A stretch of DNA of 64,000 bases. Origin: Bacillota bacterium (GTDB lineage Bacteria > Bacillota > Clostridia > Christensenellales > Aristaeellaceae). The stretch is taken from NCBI GenBank assembly GCA_023398575.1, contig JAEWSC010000051.1:1-64000 (forward strand). Direction: 5' to 3'. Under the pieces are notes generated by a model. The model ran no database searches, was not told the DNA's origin, and was given only the letters and a program-made list of their open reading frames with translations. Below are positions 43,891 to 52,110 of this stretch, piece by piece. How positions within the stretch are numbered: position 1 is the stretch's first letter; every line of letters starts with the position of its first letter. Position numbers and translations under genes: made by a program.

Positions 43891-44243
43891 GATGAAAACA
43901 TCTGATTTTTATAGTGACCCTCCGCCGAAGGTCCAGGGCGATCGGAAAGCCCTGGTCGCGTCCGCAGGCGCGAAATGCTCCTATGTGAATATTTTCTAAA
44001 GGCATAATAGGAGTATATAAAAACATCCGATTTCTATTTTGACCTTCCGCCGAAGGTCCAGGGCGATCAGTCCATCCGACTCAATCGTCGCACTGCTCAT
44101 TATCATTTACATTGCTCGTTTCGTCAGCCTCCTTCGCCTCGCTTCATCCGCCACAGGCGGCGCTTCGGCTGTGGAGCCCTGGTCGCGTCCGCAGGCACAA
44201 AATGTTCTTATGTGAATATTGTCCAACGGCATAAAAGGAGTAT
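43891..44243 (+). repeat. Tandem duplication of the queA 5' end with hairpin insertions
   Basis: Two extra copies of the queA start region lie in this 369-base gap. Copy 1 (43892) reads ATGAAAACATCTGATTTTTATAG and copy 2 (about 44019) reads ATAAAAACATCCGATTTCTAT, like queA at 44244. Each copy then continues into CCGCCGAAGGTCCAGGGCGATC...GCCCTGGTCGCGTCCGCAGGC, a hairpin (CCAGGGC/GCCCTGG), and AATATT...GGCATAA-AAGGAGTAT, the queA ribosome site. In copy 2 the hairpin loop is enlarged by a second repeat. Copy 1 could encode 35 residues, a truncated queA start, but I take it as non-functional. Confidence 0.8.
44071..44169 (-). repeat. Dispersed intergenic repeat, copy A
   Basis: On the minus strand: GCCGAAGCGCCGCCTGTGGC, GGATGAAGCGAGGCGAAGGAG, GACGAAACGAGCA, and GTGCGACGATTGAG-TCGGATGGA. 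The last block recurs at 56190-56281 and the first blocks at 61055. It sits inside the loop of the queA-leader hairpin. Confidence 0.7.
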
Positions 44244-45275
44244 ATGAAAACATCTGATTTCTATTATGATCTTCCTGAAGAACTCATCGCCCAAACCCCT
44301 ATGGAGCCCAGAGACCATAGCCGCTTGATGGTATGTCGCAAGGATGCCGGCACGCTGGAACACCGCCACTTTTATAACCTGCCGGAATACCTGAAAAAGG
44401 GCGATGTGCTGGTCATTAACCAGACGAAGGTCATCCCAGCAAGGCTGATGGGTGAAAAGAAAGATACCAAGGTTCCTGTGGAATTCCTTTTGCTCAAGCG
44501 TCTGAATAAGGATGAGTGGGAAGCCATTGTCCGCCCTGGGCGGCGCTTGAAGCCTGGCGTTATGGTATCTTTCGGCGGCGGACTTTTGCGAGCCGAAATC
44601 CTGGGCAGCGTGGAAGAAACCGGCGGCCGCACCGTGCGCTTTATGTACGAAGGCGTATTCGAAGAACTCTTGGACCAGCTTGGCGAAATGCCCTTGCCCC
44701 CTTATATCCACGAAAAGCTGGAACAGAAGGAACGTTATCAAACAGTGTATGCCAAGCAGGAGGGCAGCGCAGCGGCACCCACCGCCGGGCTGCATTTCAC
44801 CCCTGAACTGTTGCAGCAAATGCGTGATATGGGTGTGGAGATCGTACCTATTCTTTTGCATGTAGGCCTTGGCACCTTTCGCCCGGTGAAGGTCGAGAGC
44901 ATTGAAACCCATGTCATGCATTCGGAGTATTATGAGGTGACGAGGGATGCGGCAGAGCGCATCAATGCTGCCCGAAAAAATGGCGGCCGCATTGTTTGCG
45001 TAGGCACTACCAGTGTGAGAACGCTGGAAACAGTAGCTGATGAGCATGGTATTATTCATCCTGGCAGCGGAGATACGTGTATTTTTATTACGCCAGGCAA
45101 GGCCTTTCATGCGGTAGATATGCTCGTTACCAACTTTCATCTACCGGAGAGCACGCTTCTTATGCTGATATCGGCTTTCATGGGCACAGAGCAGGCAATG
45201 GAAGCATACAAAACTGCCGTAGAGGAAAGATATCGCTTTTTCTCCTTTGGCGATGCGATGCTGATTACCGGTTGA
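44244..45275 (+). CDS. queA: S-adenosylmethionine:tRNA ribosyltransferase-isomerase
   Basis: 343 residues. Adds the epoxycyclopentanediol from AdoMet to preQ1 in tRNA (queuosine synthesis). MKTSDFYYDLPEELIAQ is the family start, with GAMPLPPYI-like GEMPLPPYIHEKL, EGSAAAPTAGLHFT and HVGLGTFRPV blocks. AAGGAGT lies 8 bases before ATG 44244. Two degenerate copies of its first codons lie upstream. Other queuosine genes are not in the window, and no preQ1 riboswitch was found. Confidence 0.97.
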   Translation: MKTSDFYYDLPEELIAQTPMEPRDHSRLMVCRKDAGTLEHRHFYNLPEYLKKGDVLVINQTKVIPARLMGEKKDTKVPVEFLLLKRLNKDEWEAIVRPGRRLKPGVMVSFGGGLLRAEILGSVEETGGRTVRFMYEGVFEELLDQLGEMPLPPYIHEKLEQKERYQTVYAKQEGSAAAPTAGLHFTPELLQQMRDMGVEIVPILLHVGLGTFRPVKVESIETHVMHSEYYEVTRDAAERINAARKNGGRIVCVGTTSVRTLETVADEHGIIHPGSGDTCIFITPGKAFHAVDMLVTNFHLPESTLLMLISAFMGTEQAMEAYKTAVEERYRFFSFGDAMLITG

Positions 45276-45300
45276 TAAAACAGCAATTGGGAGGATACCT

Positions 45301-45654
45301 ATGCGCAGTATGGCAGCAAAGTTTCTGGCTTGTGTCGGGGCAGTCCCCCTGTGTGTCTACTTGTTTCCCGACCATATATCCGCGCCGGATTACACCTATG
45401 CCGTTATCGCCGGTGCCGTGCTGGGCGTGATTTACATCACCCTGCGTCCGATCATGAAGCTGCTGCTGGGCATCTTCAACATCTTCACACTGGGTCTTTT
45501 GTATGTGCTGCTGGACGCCTGGCTGGTACAGTTGTGCAGTTGGGTAATGCTGCAAAAATTCCAAGTGGAAAACTTCTGGTGGGCATTGGCAACTGCCCTG
45601 ATTGTAAATGTAGCCAGGGGAATTTTCGGACGGATGTTCAAACCGTCCAAGTAG
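45301..45654 (+). CDS. Phage_holin_4_2-type (YvlD-like) membrane protein
   Basis: 117 residues with four hydrophobic segments. The pattern VIAGAVLGVIYITLRPIMKLLLGIFNIFTLGLLYVLLDAWLV matches YvlD/holin-superfamily IV proteins, which are chromosomal membrane proteins of unknown role despite the phage name. GGGAGG lies before the ATG. Follows queA by 25 bases. Confidence 0.7.
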   Translation: MRSMAAKFLACVGAVPLCVYLFPDHISAPDYTYAVIAGAVLGVIYITLRPIMKLLLGIFNIFTLGLLYVLLDAWLVQLCSWVMLQKFQVENFWWALATALIVNVARGIFGRMFKPSK

Positions 45655-45689
45655 AAATATCTTAGTATAGGCTGCTGGGAGGGACGGGA

Positions 45690-46619
45690 ATGCCGGAAGT
45701 AAAAGATGTTCTTTCCGTCCTGAAAACAAATTATCCATTGCATTTTGTGGGTATGGAGTTTCATCGGTCTGCTGGCAGTATCTCCTACATTGTTACAGCC
45801 AGCGGCAAGCGCTACTTTTTGAAGATCATACGGCCGGCATTTGTAGACACAGCCCATTCCTCCATTGACATTCATCTGCACCTGCTTGATAACGGCGTCC
45901 CCGCACCCTCCATTATTCATACCAAAGCGGGTAACCCCTATGTATCCGTATCGCAATCGGATGGCGTTTACCTGTATGTACTATACGAATATCTTGCGGG
46001 CGGCGAACCGGATATCAAAAAAGATGCCCTTGAGCTTGGCCGTTTAACGGGACGTTTCCATCAAGTGATGCAGAACTATCCGGGCAAACTGGTTGAGCGG
46101 AGCCGCCTTTTTTTCATTGATAGATATATCAGACTTCTTGAGAAAAAAGGGTATGCAAAGGCCAGTGTATTTGAGTCGTATGGCCTTGAAATGTGGGAGA
46201 AAGTTAGACACCTCAAGAAAGGCTATTGCCATGGCGATTTATATATCGGCAACGTATTAAAAGCGCCTGATGGAAAAATGTATTTGCTTGATTTTGATAC
46301 TTCCTGCCAAGCCTTTCCCATATACGATGTAATGATGCTGTGCAACAGAACTGATTACTTTCAATTCCGGCAGGAAGGGTATGATGCTTCCAAAGCAGCT
46401 CTCGATTGTTTTCTGCCGGGATACTTGCAATTTGCTCCACTAGAGAAGGTAGATTTGGACTCATTTTTTGATTTGATTGCTGTTTATCATTTTCAACTGC
46501 AAGCCACCATCATGGAAATCCATGGGCTTGATTGTGTGGATGCCGCCTTTTTTGACAAACAACTGGATTGGCTCAACAAATGGAGAAAGCAATGCGACTC
46601 AAAAGCACGGCGGAGGTAA
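45690..46619 (+). CDS. Aminoglycoside phosphotransferase-family (APH) kinase
   Basis: 309 residues. N-lobe KRYFLKIIRP; catalytic loop YCHGDLYIGNVLKAPDGK (about 182-199; Asp and Asn conserved), then LLDFDT as the DFG equivalent. Resembles CotS/HSK-2/APH small-molecule kinases; the substrate is unknown and antibiotic resistance is not implied. It is distinct from the similar kinase at 6388. The ribosome site of the ThrE gene overlaps its end. Confidence 0.82.
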   Translation: MPEVKDVLSVLKTNYPLHFVGMEFHRSAGSISYIVTASGKRYFLKIIRPAFVDTAHSSIDIHLHLLDNGVPAPSIIHTKAGNPYVSVSQSDGVYLYVLYEYLAGGEPDIKKDALELGRLTGRFHQVMQNYPGKLVERSRLFFIDRYIRLLEKKGYAKASVFESYGLEMWEKVRHLKKGYCHGDLYIGNVLKAPDGKMYLLDFDTSCQAFPIYDVMMLCNRTDYFQFRQEGYDASKAALDCFLPGYLQFAPLEKVDLDSFFDLIAVYHFQLQATIMEIHGLDCVDAAFFDKQLDWLNKWRKQCDSKARRR

Positions 46620-46629
46620 GCCAAAGGAT

Positions 46630-47430
46630 ATGACGACCGTTGAGAATGAAAATGTGACGGTTTCTACCGCCATGATGATGGAAGCTGCCGGGCTGGCCGG
46701 ACGACTGATATTGGAAAATGGCGGCGAGACCTACCGCGCGGAGGATACGGTGGAACGTATGGGACGGGCCTTTGGCTGCACAAAAGTTGAAGTGTTCGCC
46801 GTACCCAGCGGTATTTTTATTACGCTTGCCTTTCCGGGCGGTGAAGAAAAGACTTCCGTTCAGCGCATTCGCAAAAGGGGCACACATCTAAAAAAGGTGG
46901 ATGACGCCAACCATGTCAGCCGGGCCATCGCCGCAGGTGAACTTGATATCCACGAGGCGCTGCATCAATTAAGAGGGATCGCTGCATGGGAGGATGAAAA
47001 GGGCCGCGCCTATATGCCCTGGGCCGCAGCACTTTCTTCCTTCAGTTTTGCGTTTATGTTCGGCGGCACACCCATCGACGGAGGCGTGGCACTTGTCTGT
47101 GCCGCGCTTACCCAAGGGCTCATCCGGCTGATCAAAAAGTATAGCTTGCACTATATTGTGACCAGTCTTGCCGGTGGGATGATCTGTACGCTGATCCCCC
47201 TTGTGTTCCACCGGATAACCGGACAAGGTTTGGTGGATGCCATGGTGGCCGGCGCGCTGATGCCCTTACTGCCGGGCCTTGCCATGACCAATGCGGTGCA
47301 GGATACCATGCGCGGCGATATGCTTTCTGGGGTTACCCATGCCGCCCAGGCACTTTTGATATTGGCGCTGGTGGCCGGTGGCGCATTGGTGGCACAGAGC
47401 TTGTTTTTAATGCTGGAAGGGGGGATCTGA
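46630..47430 (+). CDS. ThrE-type threonine/serine exporter, N-terminal subunit
   Basis: 266 residues. Soluble start (AMMMEAAGLAGRLILENGGETYRAEDTV, the DUF1212/ThrE N-domain) followed by four to five hydrophobic segments (about 130-260) including PLLPGLAMTNAVQD, a family signature. ATG 46630 was chosen over 46477, whose extension lies inside the preceding gene; the nearest GGAGG is 13 bases upstream. Forms a split exporter with the next gene. Proposed substrate: threonine or serine. Confidence 0.85.
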   Translation: MTTVENENVTVSTAMMMEAAGLAGRLILENGGETYRAEDTVERMGRAFGCTKVEVFAVPSGIFITLAFPGGEEKTSVQRIRKRGTHLKKVDDANHVSRAIAAGELDIHEALHQLRGIAAWEDEKGRAYMPWAAALSSFSFAFMFGGTPIDGGVALVCAALTQGLIRLIKKYSLHYIVTSLAGGMICTLIPLVFHRITGQGLVDAMVAGALMPLLPGLAMTNAVQDTMRGDMLSGVTHAAQALLILALVAGGALVAQSLFLMLEGGI

Positions 47431-47431
47431 T

Positions 47432-47884
47432 ATGATCGGTTCCCTGCTTGCTGCGCTATTTGCCAGCTTTTTTGCGACGCTGGGCTTTGGTGTACTCCTG
47501 CACGCCCCAAAGCGTGCCTTGCTGCCTGCCTCCATCGCCGGCATGACCGCCAATACGTGCTACTTTTTGCTGCATACTGCAGGAGCATCGGAACAGGCAT
47601 CCATATTCACCGCCGCTGTTTTAGCAGCCATCATAGCGGAGCTGATGGCCAGACACATGAAAATGGCAGCCACCGTCTTTATCACGCTGTCCATTATCCC
47701 CCTGGTGCCCGGTTTGAATTTATACAGGGCCATGGCTTTTTTCTCCCAGGGGCAAAGCGAAGCAGGGCTCACCATAGGCGTATCCGCCATGATCACCGTG
47801 CTGATGATCGCCCTGGGTATTGGCATGGGCTCGTTTCTTGTACGTCTGAGACAAAGCGGAAAGAATCTTCAACGCAGAAATTAA
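47432..47884 (+). CDS. ThrE-type threonine/serine exporter, C-terminal subunit
   Basis: 150 residues with about five membrane segments. ASFFATLGFGVLLHAPKRAL and FITLSIIPLVPGLNLYRAM are the DUF3815/ThrE_2 signatures. It begins one base after the stop of the previous gene (AGGGG upstream), so the two are translationally coupled halves of one transporter. A terminator follows. Confidence 0.87.
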   Translation: MIGSLLAALFASFFATLGFGVLLHAPKRALLPASIAGMTANTCYFLLHTAGASEQASIFTAAVLAAIIAELMARHMKMAATVFITLSIIPLVPGLNLYRAMAFFSQGQSEAGLTIGVSAMITVLMIALGIGMGSFLVRLRQSGKNLQRRN

Positions 47885-47958
47885 ACCTGCAAAAATGCCT
47901 TCCAATATCAAAAAGCATAAAGAAACGCATCCTATCAACGCAATCTTACAACAATGCA

Positions 47959-48000
47959 GCCGGCCAGCAGGAGTAATCATCCCAGCTGGCCGGCCCTTTA
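47959..48000 (+). terminator. Intrinsic terminator after the exporter operon
   Basis: GCCGGCCAGC (47959-47968) / GCTGGCCGGC (47985-47994), a perfect 10-bp stem with a 16-base loop, then CCTTTAT. It lies between convergent genes. Confidence 0.75.
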
Positions 48001-48028
48001 TAGCTGCATATCATTTTCCTTTGTTCAA

Positions 48029-49723
48029 TTAACGCACGATTTCAATATAAGTTTCTCCTGTCATCTGTGTCCAGTAGTTACGAATAACATTCTGGTTTGT
48101 TACACCATAATTCGGGTCATTGACCTGGCATTCAGCCATATCCCGTAAAAAGTGCACACACAAGTGGCCATCAAACCCATTACCGATGATAGATCCGCTC
48201 AGGTGGGGCGTGTTGTGCATAGACGCCAGCGACCAACGGCCGTCCGGCAACTTTACATAGATCGGTTTTGGCGTCCATGTGGTTTTATTGCCGAAAGCAA
48301 CGTTCATAATTTGCGTATCCCTAAGTGTAAGGGGTTCAGAGTCGGCATGGCGTCCCAGAGAATACAAACGTAATGTCCAACTTCGATTGCTGGCAGGGTC
48401 GAACACCAATACATTCTGCCCACTCTTTATGCTAGGTTTGACACTGTCAAACCAATGCAGCAGCTTCACCTCGCTGATACCGGGTCCATCGATGATACCG
48501 GCACCTTCCTCCAGGGGGGGTAAGGGTGTAGAAGCATCCTTAGCGCTGCCACCGTACAGCACCTGCTGGGTAGCAGAACCGGCTATACCGTCGGACACCA
48601 GATTATTTCGCAGTTGAAATTCTGCTACTGCTTCCCTGGTTTCAGCGGAATAGGTGCCGGTGACGGTAGCATTAAAGCCGAGGTTCTTCAGAGCAGTTTG
48701 TAAAGTCGTAACAGCGGAGCCAGTTGAGTTAAGCTTTAGGGTGGTGTAGGTTGGCGGCGGCGTAAGCGCGGGCTCGTCCGCCCCACGGGCGCTGCCGCCT
48801 TGCAAAACGGCATATGTCTTGGCACCGGCAAGGCCATCGCTGGCCAGTCCATTATTTGCCTGGAATGCCTTTACCGCAGCAATGGTGGCGTTGTCATATG
48901 TACCGTTAATGCTGCCGCCATAGTATTTCAGGTTTTGCAACAGCTGCTGAACAAGCTTCACGTCATCGCCGGTATAGCCTTTTCGCAATGTGCGGCTAAG
49001 AGTCACGCCAGACGGCGCTTGCGTTGGGGTAGGCGTTGCATCCTGCGTCGGCGCTGGCGTCTGTGTCGCTGCATCCGTAGGCACCGGTGTGGCTGCATCT
49101 GTCGGTGCAGGTGTGACGGTCGTGCCTTCCCCCGCTTGTGCGTACAAAAGTGTTAATGTCTTTGAACCAGCCAATCCATCGGCTGTCAGCTTGTTATTCT
49201 TTTGAAACTGTTTGACGGCACTCTCTGTTCCGCGGCCAAATTTTCCATCAGCCGCCCCTGGCGTGTACCCCAACGTAATCAAGGCCTGCTGCATAGATGC
49301 TACAGCACTGCCGCTAGAGCCGTACCGGAGTGTAGCATAACTGCCTGAACCAGAGTTGCCATTGGACGGTGCAGGTGTCACTGTCGCCGATGTTTCAGGC
49401 GTTGCTGTCGCTTGTGGCGCTTCGCCCGCGGTGCCATATAGGGCGGTCAGCGTATTGTTGCCTGCAAGCCCATCCGGGACAAGGCCCTTGCTTCTTTGAA
49501 AGCTTTTTACCGCATTTTCTGTTCCACGGCCAAACTTGCCATCCACACCTTTGGTATCAAAACCAAGGTTTGTCAGCGCCTGCTGCATGACCCTAACCTG
49601 CTCGCCGCTGCTGCCATAACGCAGCGTGGCGTACCGGGCTTCAGCCGGCGCAGTAACAAAGGATGTCATGCAAAGTATAAACGCCAGAACGATCGCAGTT
49701 CTGCCGCGCAGCGCAGATTTCAT
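48029..49723 (-). CDS. Secreted protein with four peptidoglycan-binding repeats
   Basis: 564 residues with a signal peptide (about 1-29, cleavage near EAR). Four PG_binding_1 domains at about 31-97, 129-195, 241-310 and 326-392, each with the (D)GxFGRGT-ENAVKSFQ / GLxxDGLAG pattern, joined by Thr/Pro/Ala linkers (TPAPT repeats, about 203-237). The C-terminal domain (about 415-564) has GNGFDGHLCVHFLRD with His520, Cys522, His524, reminiscent of but not equal to the L,D-transpeptidase SHGC motif. GAGGAGG precedes the ATG. Likely acts at the cell wall. Confidence 0.88.
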   Translation of the reverse strand: MKSALRGRTAIVLAFILCMTSFVTAPAEARYATLRYGSSGEQVRVMQQALTNLGFDTKGVDGKFGRGTENAVKSFQRSKGLVPDGLAGNNTLTALYGTAGEAPQATATPETSATVTPAPSNGNSGSGSYATLRYGSSGSAVASMQQALITLGYTPGAADGKFGRGTESAVKQFQKNNKLTADGLAGSKTLTLLYAQAGEGTTVTPAPTDAATPVPTDAATQTPAPTQDATPTPTQAPSGVTLSRTLRKGYTGDDVKLVQQLLQNLKYYGGSINGTYDNATIAAVKAFQANNGLASDGLAGAKTYAVLQGGSARGADEPALTPPPTYTTLKLNSTGSAVTTLQTALKNLGFNATVTGTYSAETREAVAEFQLRNNLVSDGIAGSATQQVLYGGSAKDASTPLPPLEEGAGIIDGPGISEVKLLHWFDSVKPSIKSGQNVLVFDPASNRSWTLRLYSLGRHADSEPLTLRDTQIMNVAFGNKTTWTPKPIYVKLPDGRWSLASMHNTPHLSGSIIGNGFDGHLCVHFLRDMAECQVNDPNYGVTNQNVIRNYWTQMTGETYIEIVR

Positions 49724-49924
49724 TGGTGTGTACCTCCTCGCGAAATGGTAAGCACAGTATACCAAACGATGACACTTTCGTAAATAAGTTTTAAGAATTT
49801 ATTACAATAATTTATTACTTTCGTGTTTTCTGTAAAATTGCAGGACACATCTTGAAAAAAGAATAAAATAAGAAGGAAAATCCGTTATAATGGAAGAAAT
49901 ATGACTCGTTAAGGAGGGATGGGC

Positions 49925-50878
49925 ATGAGCAAGTCAAGGTCGGCCCACTGGAAATGGTTGGCGGGTTTAGTTCTGATGCTTGTGGTTTTCATGATGATAC
50001 CGGCAGCACTGGCGCAGGATTCTTTTGTGATAAAGGCTGATACCCTGAATATGAGCAAGCTGACAGACAGCGCATATGTTGAGGAAAATTTGTCTGCCGC
50101 GACGCAGTACATCCGTATCACCTACGCACTGCCTAGTTCAAAGCAGGTTCGGCTGCAGGTTACACAAACAGGCACAAGTAATGTCGTCATGGACAAGAAC
50201 TATGGCCAGGTTTCCGGAACCTTCAACTCAGGGGATATCTATCTAAAGTACTCCCGCAGCGCAACCATTCAATACACCATCACGCTGACTGTTGGAGATC
50301 AGACATACACCTTTCCCTTCTACCGTAAACTCATGGTCCTCAAGAACAACTCGGCATGTACCTTCGGCGTACGCATCAAACAGTTGGACAAAGGCCTTAC
50401 GGATGCCTGGACCATGGCCACCCCCATCGACCTTGCGGAGATCGCAGCCCTTCCCGGCGGCGTAAAGCGCTTCAATGTCTGTGCCAGCAACATGTATGTG
50501 ATAGGGACAGTCTCCGTTCGCGTGCAGGATGGCAATTTACGCGTATCTTTACAGCTTGCGGAAGACAACACATTAGATAACAGCAAATTCGAAATTCTGG
50601 ATCAACGGTTGTTTTTGATCACCAGTCCGCTGGATTGGAATAGCATCGACCCAAGGCGATTGACTGAGAATGAGTTTGAAATTGGCACAGATATTTCCCT
50701 GGAAGATCGCTTGCCAGGGGTACAGTACGCTGTTATGTATCTGCCGATCAAACTGACCTACGACCCCAACGGCCTGGAGCGTTTCAGCTATAACACCAAG
50801 GAGGACCTTGAACTAATCCGGCAGTTGGAAATCTGGGATGCCATGAAGGAATCAGAAAAATCCGCATCAGTCGGTTGA
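49925..50878 (+). CDS. Secreted or exported protein of unknown family
   Basis: 317 residues. Signal peptide MSKSRSAHWKWLAGLVLMLVV..AALAQDS, cleavage near residue 30. The rest is rich in strand-forming stretches (YIRITYALPSSKQVRLQV, ATIQYTITLTV, TYTFPFYRKLMVL). I do not recognise the family. ATG 49925 is 7 bases after AAGGAGG; the ATG at 49919 overlaps that site. A TATAAT is at 49886. It is divergent from the peptidoglycan-binding gene, and a shared cell-wall role is only an inference. Confidence 0.7.
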   Translation: MSKSRSAHWKWLAGLVLMLVVFMMIPAALAQDSFVIKADTLNMSKLTDSAYVEENLSAATQYIRITYALPSSKQVRLQVTQTGTSNVVMDKNYGQVSGTFNSGDIYLKYSRSATIQYTITLTVGDQTYTFPFYRKLMVLKNNSACTFGVRIKQLDKGLTDAWTMATPIDLAEIAALPGGVKRFNVCASNMYVIGTVSVRVQDGNLRVSLQLAEDNTLDNSKFEILDQRLFLITSPLDWNSIDPRRLTENEFEIGTDISLEDRLPGVQYAVMYLPIKLTYDPNGLERFSYNTKEDLELIRQLEIWDAMKESEKSASVG

Positions 50879-50893
50879 ACTCTATAGCTTTCG

Positions 50894-50929
50894 AACGCGC
50901 CTTGCCACTTGGCAAGGCGCGTTTATTTC
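50894..50929 (+). terminator. Intrinsic terminator
   Basis: A 13-bp perfect stem, AACGCGCCTTGCC (50894-50906) / GGCAAGGCGCGTT (50911-50923), loop ACTT, then TATTTC. Confidence 0.85.
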
Positions 50930-51001
50930 ATGTACAGGCGCTAGCACCTTTTTATGGACCATATACATAATTATGATGGTCATGAAAAAGGTGGTAGAGC
51001 A

Positions 51002-52039
51002 ATGAAGCGCTTTTCCTTGCCTGTTATTTCCGGGTTGTTGGCCGGCTGCATGCTATATTTCCCAGCAGAGTCGGCCCAAGCCGCCTCCGATGCCTTACGG
51101 CTGTGGGTAGCGGCCGTACTGCCAAGCCTCTTCCCCTTTCTTGTGTGCATGCTGTTTGCTGCTGGCAGCCTAGCGGGAGGACATAGAAAAGGTACAAATC
51201 GGCTGCTGGGTATGCCCTCGGGCATGGCCGTCTTTTGGCTGATGGGCCTTATGAGCGGTTCTCCGGGCGGAGCGCGCCTTATACAGGAGCTTGAGCTTAC
51301 AAACGACGCAGGCAGAAAAGCAACCCAGCGCTTTGCCCTGTACTCCGGTACCATGAGCCCCATGTTTTTTGTGGGAACGCTGGGCGGCTGGCTTCACAGT
51401 ACACGCCTGGGCTGGCTGATGCTTCTGTGCCACTGGCTTGGTGCGATCGTTGCAGGCCAATTGTCTCGCTTTATCTTTGCCGCTCCCGAACTGCCAGAAA
51501 AAGGTCTGCTTACAAAAAAAAAGCCGCTTTCCTTGGCCCAAGTGATACAAAGCGCCGCCATGGCCATGCTTACCGTATGCGGCCTGATGGTATTAGGCAG
51601 CGTGACTGCCACTATGGTACAATGCACATTGCCTAATTTGCCTGAAGGCTTGCTAGCGGGGCTGCAAGCCTTTATGGAAGTGACCGCCGGCTGCTCACGC
51701 ATCCTTTTGCTATCCATCCCTCCAGCTTTCCCCGCACTACGCCCGGCACTGCTTTGTGCTGCTGCTTCCTTTAGCGGCCTTTCCATCATCCTGCAAAATT
51801 TAGCCTTTTTGCAGGATGCCGGCGTCACTTTCCGCTTTCTTTTGGTTAGCGCGTTTTGCCGGGCCGCAGTATCCTTTGGGCTCTGTTATCTATTATTTCC
51901 TTTGTCAGGTGCACAGGTCGTTGCCACCAGTGCACCGGCTGCAGGCACAAGTCATCTTGTGCCGATTTCACTCGTTGTTATCTGGTTTCTCTGCTTACTT
52001 TTACCAGATGTACTGCACAGAAAGAAATTGTTTTCTTGA
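51002..52039 (+). CDS. YlbJ-like sporulation integral membrane protein
   Basis: 345 residues with eight to nine hydrophobic segments. The pattern LRLWVAAVLPSLFPFLVCMLF and LMGLMSGSPGGARLIQEL matches the YlbJ family (PSLFPF and SGYPxGA). YlbJ is needed for spore core formation (dipicolinate uptake) in Bacillus; this copy is shorter than Bacillus YlbJ, so orthology is likely but not certain. ATG 51002 has GGTGG upstream. If it is functional, the host probably belongs to a spore-forming lineage. Confidence 0.75.
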   Translation: MKRFSLPVISGLLAGCMLYFPAESAQAASDALRLWVAAVLPSLFPFLVCMLFAAGSLAGGHRKGTNRLLGMPSGMAVFWLMGLMSGSPGGARLIQELELTNDAGRKATQRFALYSGTMSPMFFVGTLGGWLHSTRLGWLMLLCHWLGAIVAGQLSRFIFAAPELPEKGLLTKKKPLSLAQVIQSAAMAMLTVCGLMVLGSVTATMVQCTLPNLPEGLLAGLQAFMEVTAGCSRILLLSIPPAFPALRPALLCAAASFSGLSIILQNLAFLQDAGVTFRFLLVSAFCRAAVSFGLCYLLFPLSGAQVVATSAPAAGTSHLVPISLVVIWFLCLLLPDVLHRKKLFS

Positions 52040-52065
52040 TTCCCATCTGTTTCCCATGGTATAAT
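52036..52065 (+). promoter_or_regulatory. Promoter for secA
   Basis: TTGATT (52036-52041), 18-base spacer, and TATAAT (52060-52065) with extended TGG just upstream (52058-52059). It begins within the stop codon of the upstream gene, 46 bases before secA. Confidence 0.6.
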
Positions 52066-52110
52066 AGCAGGAAGCATGTGCAGGAAAAGCATATGTGCAA
52101 GGAGATTAGC

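Noticed and set aside
43892..43999. Short ORF (35 codons) beginning MKTSDFYS upstream of queA
   Set aside because: It is a degenerate copy of the queA start running into hairpin repeat; no independent conservation visible.
43875..44243. preQ1 riboswitch before queA
   Set aside because: The gap is fully explained by duplications and repeats; no preQ1 aptamer motif was visible.
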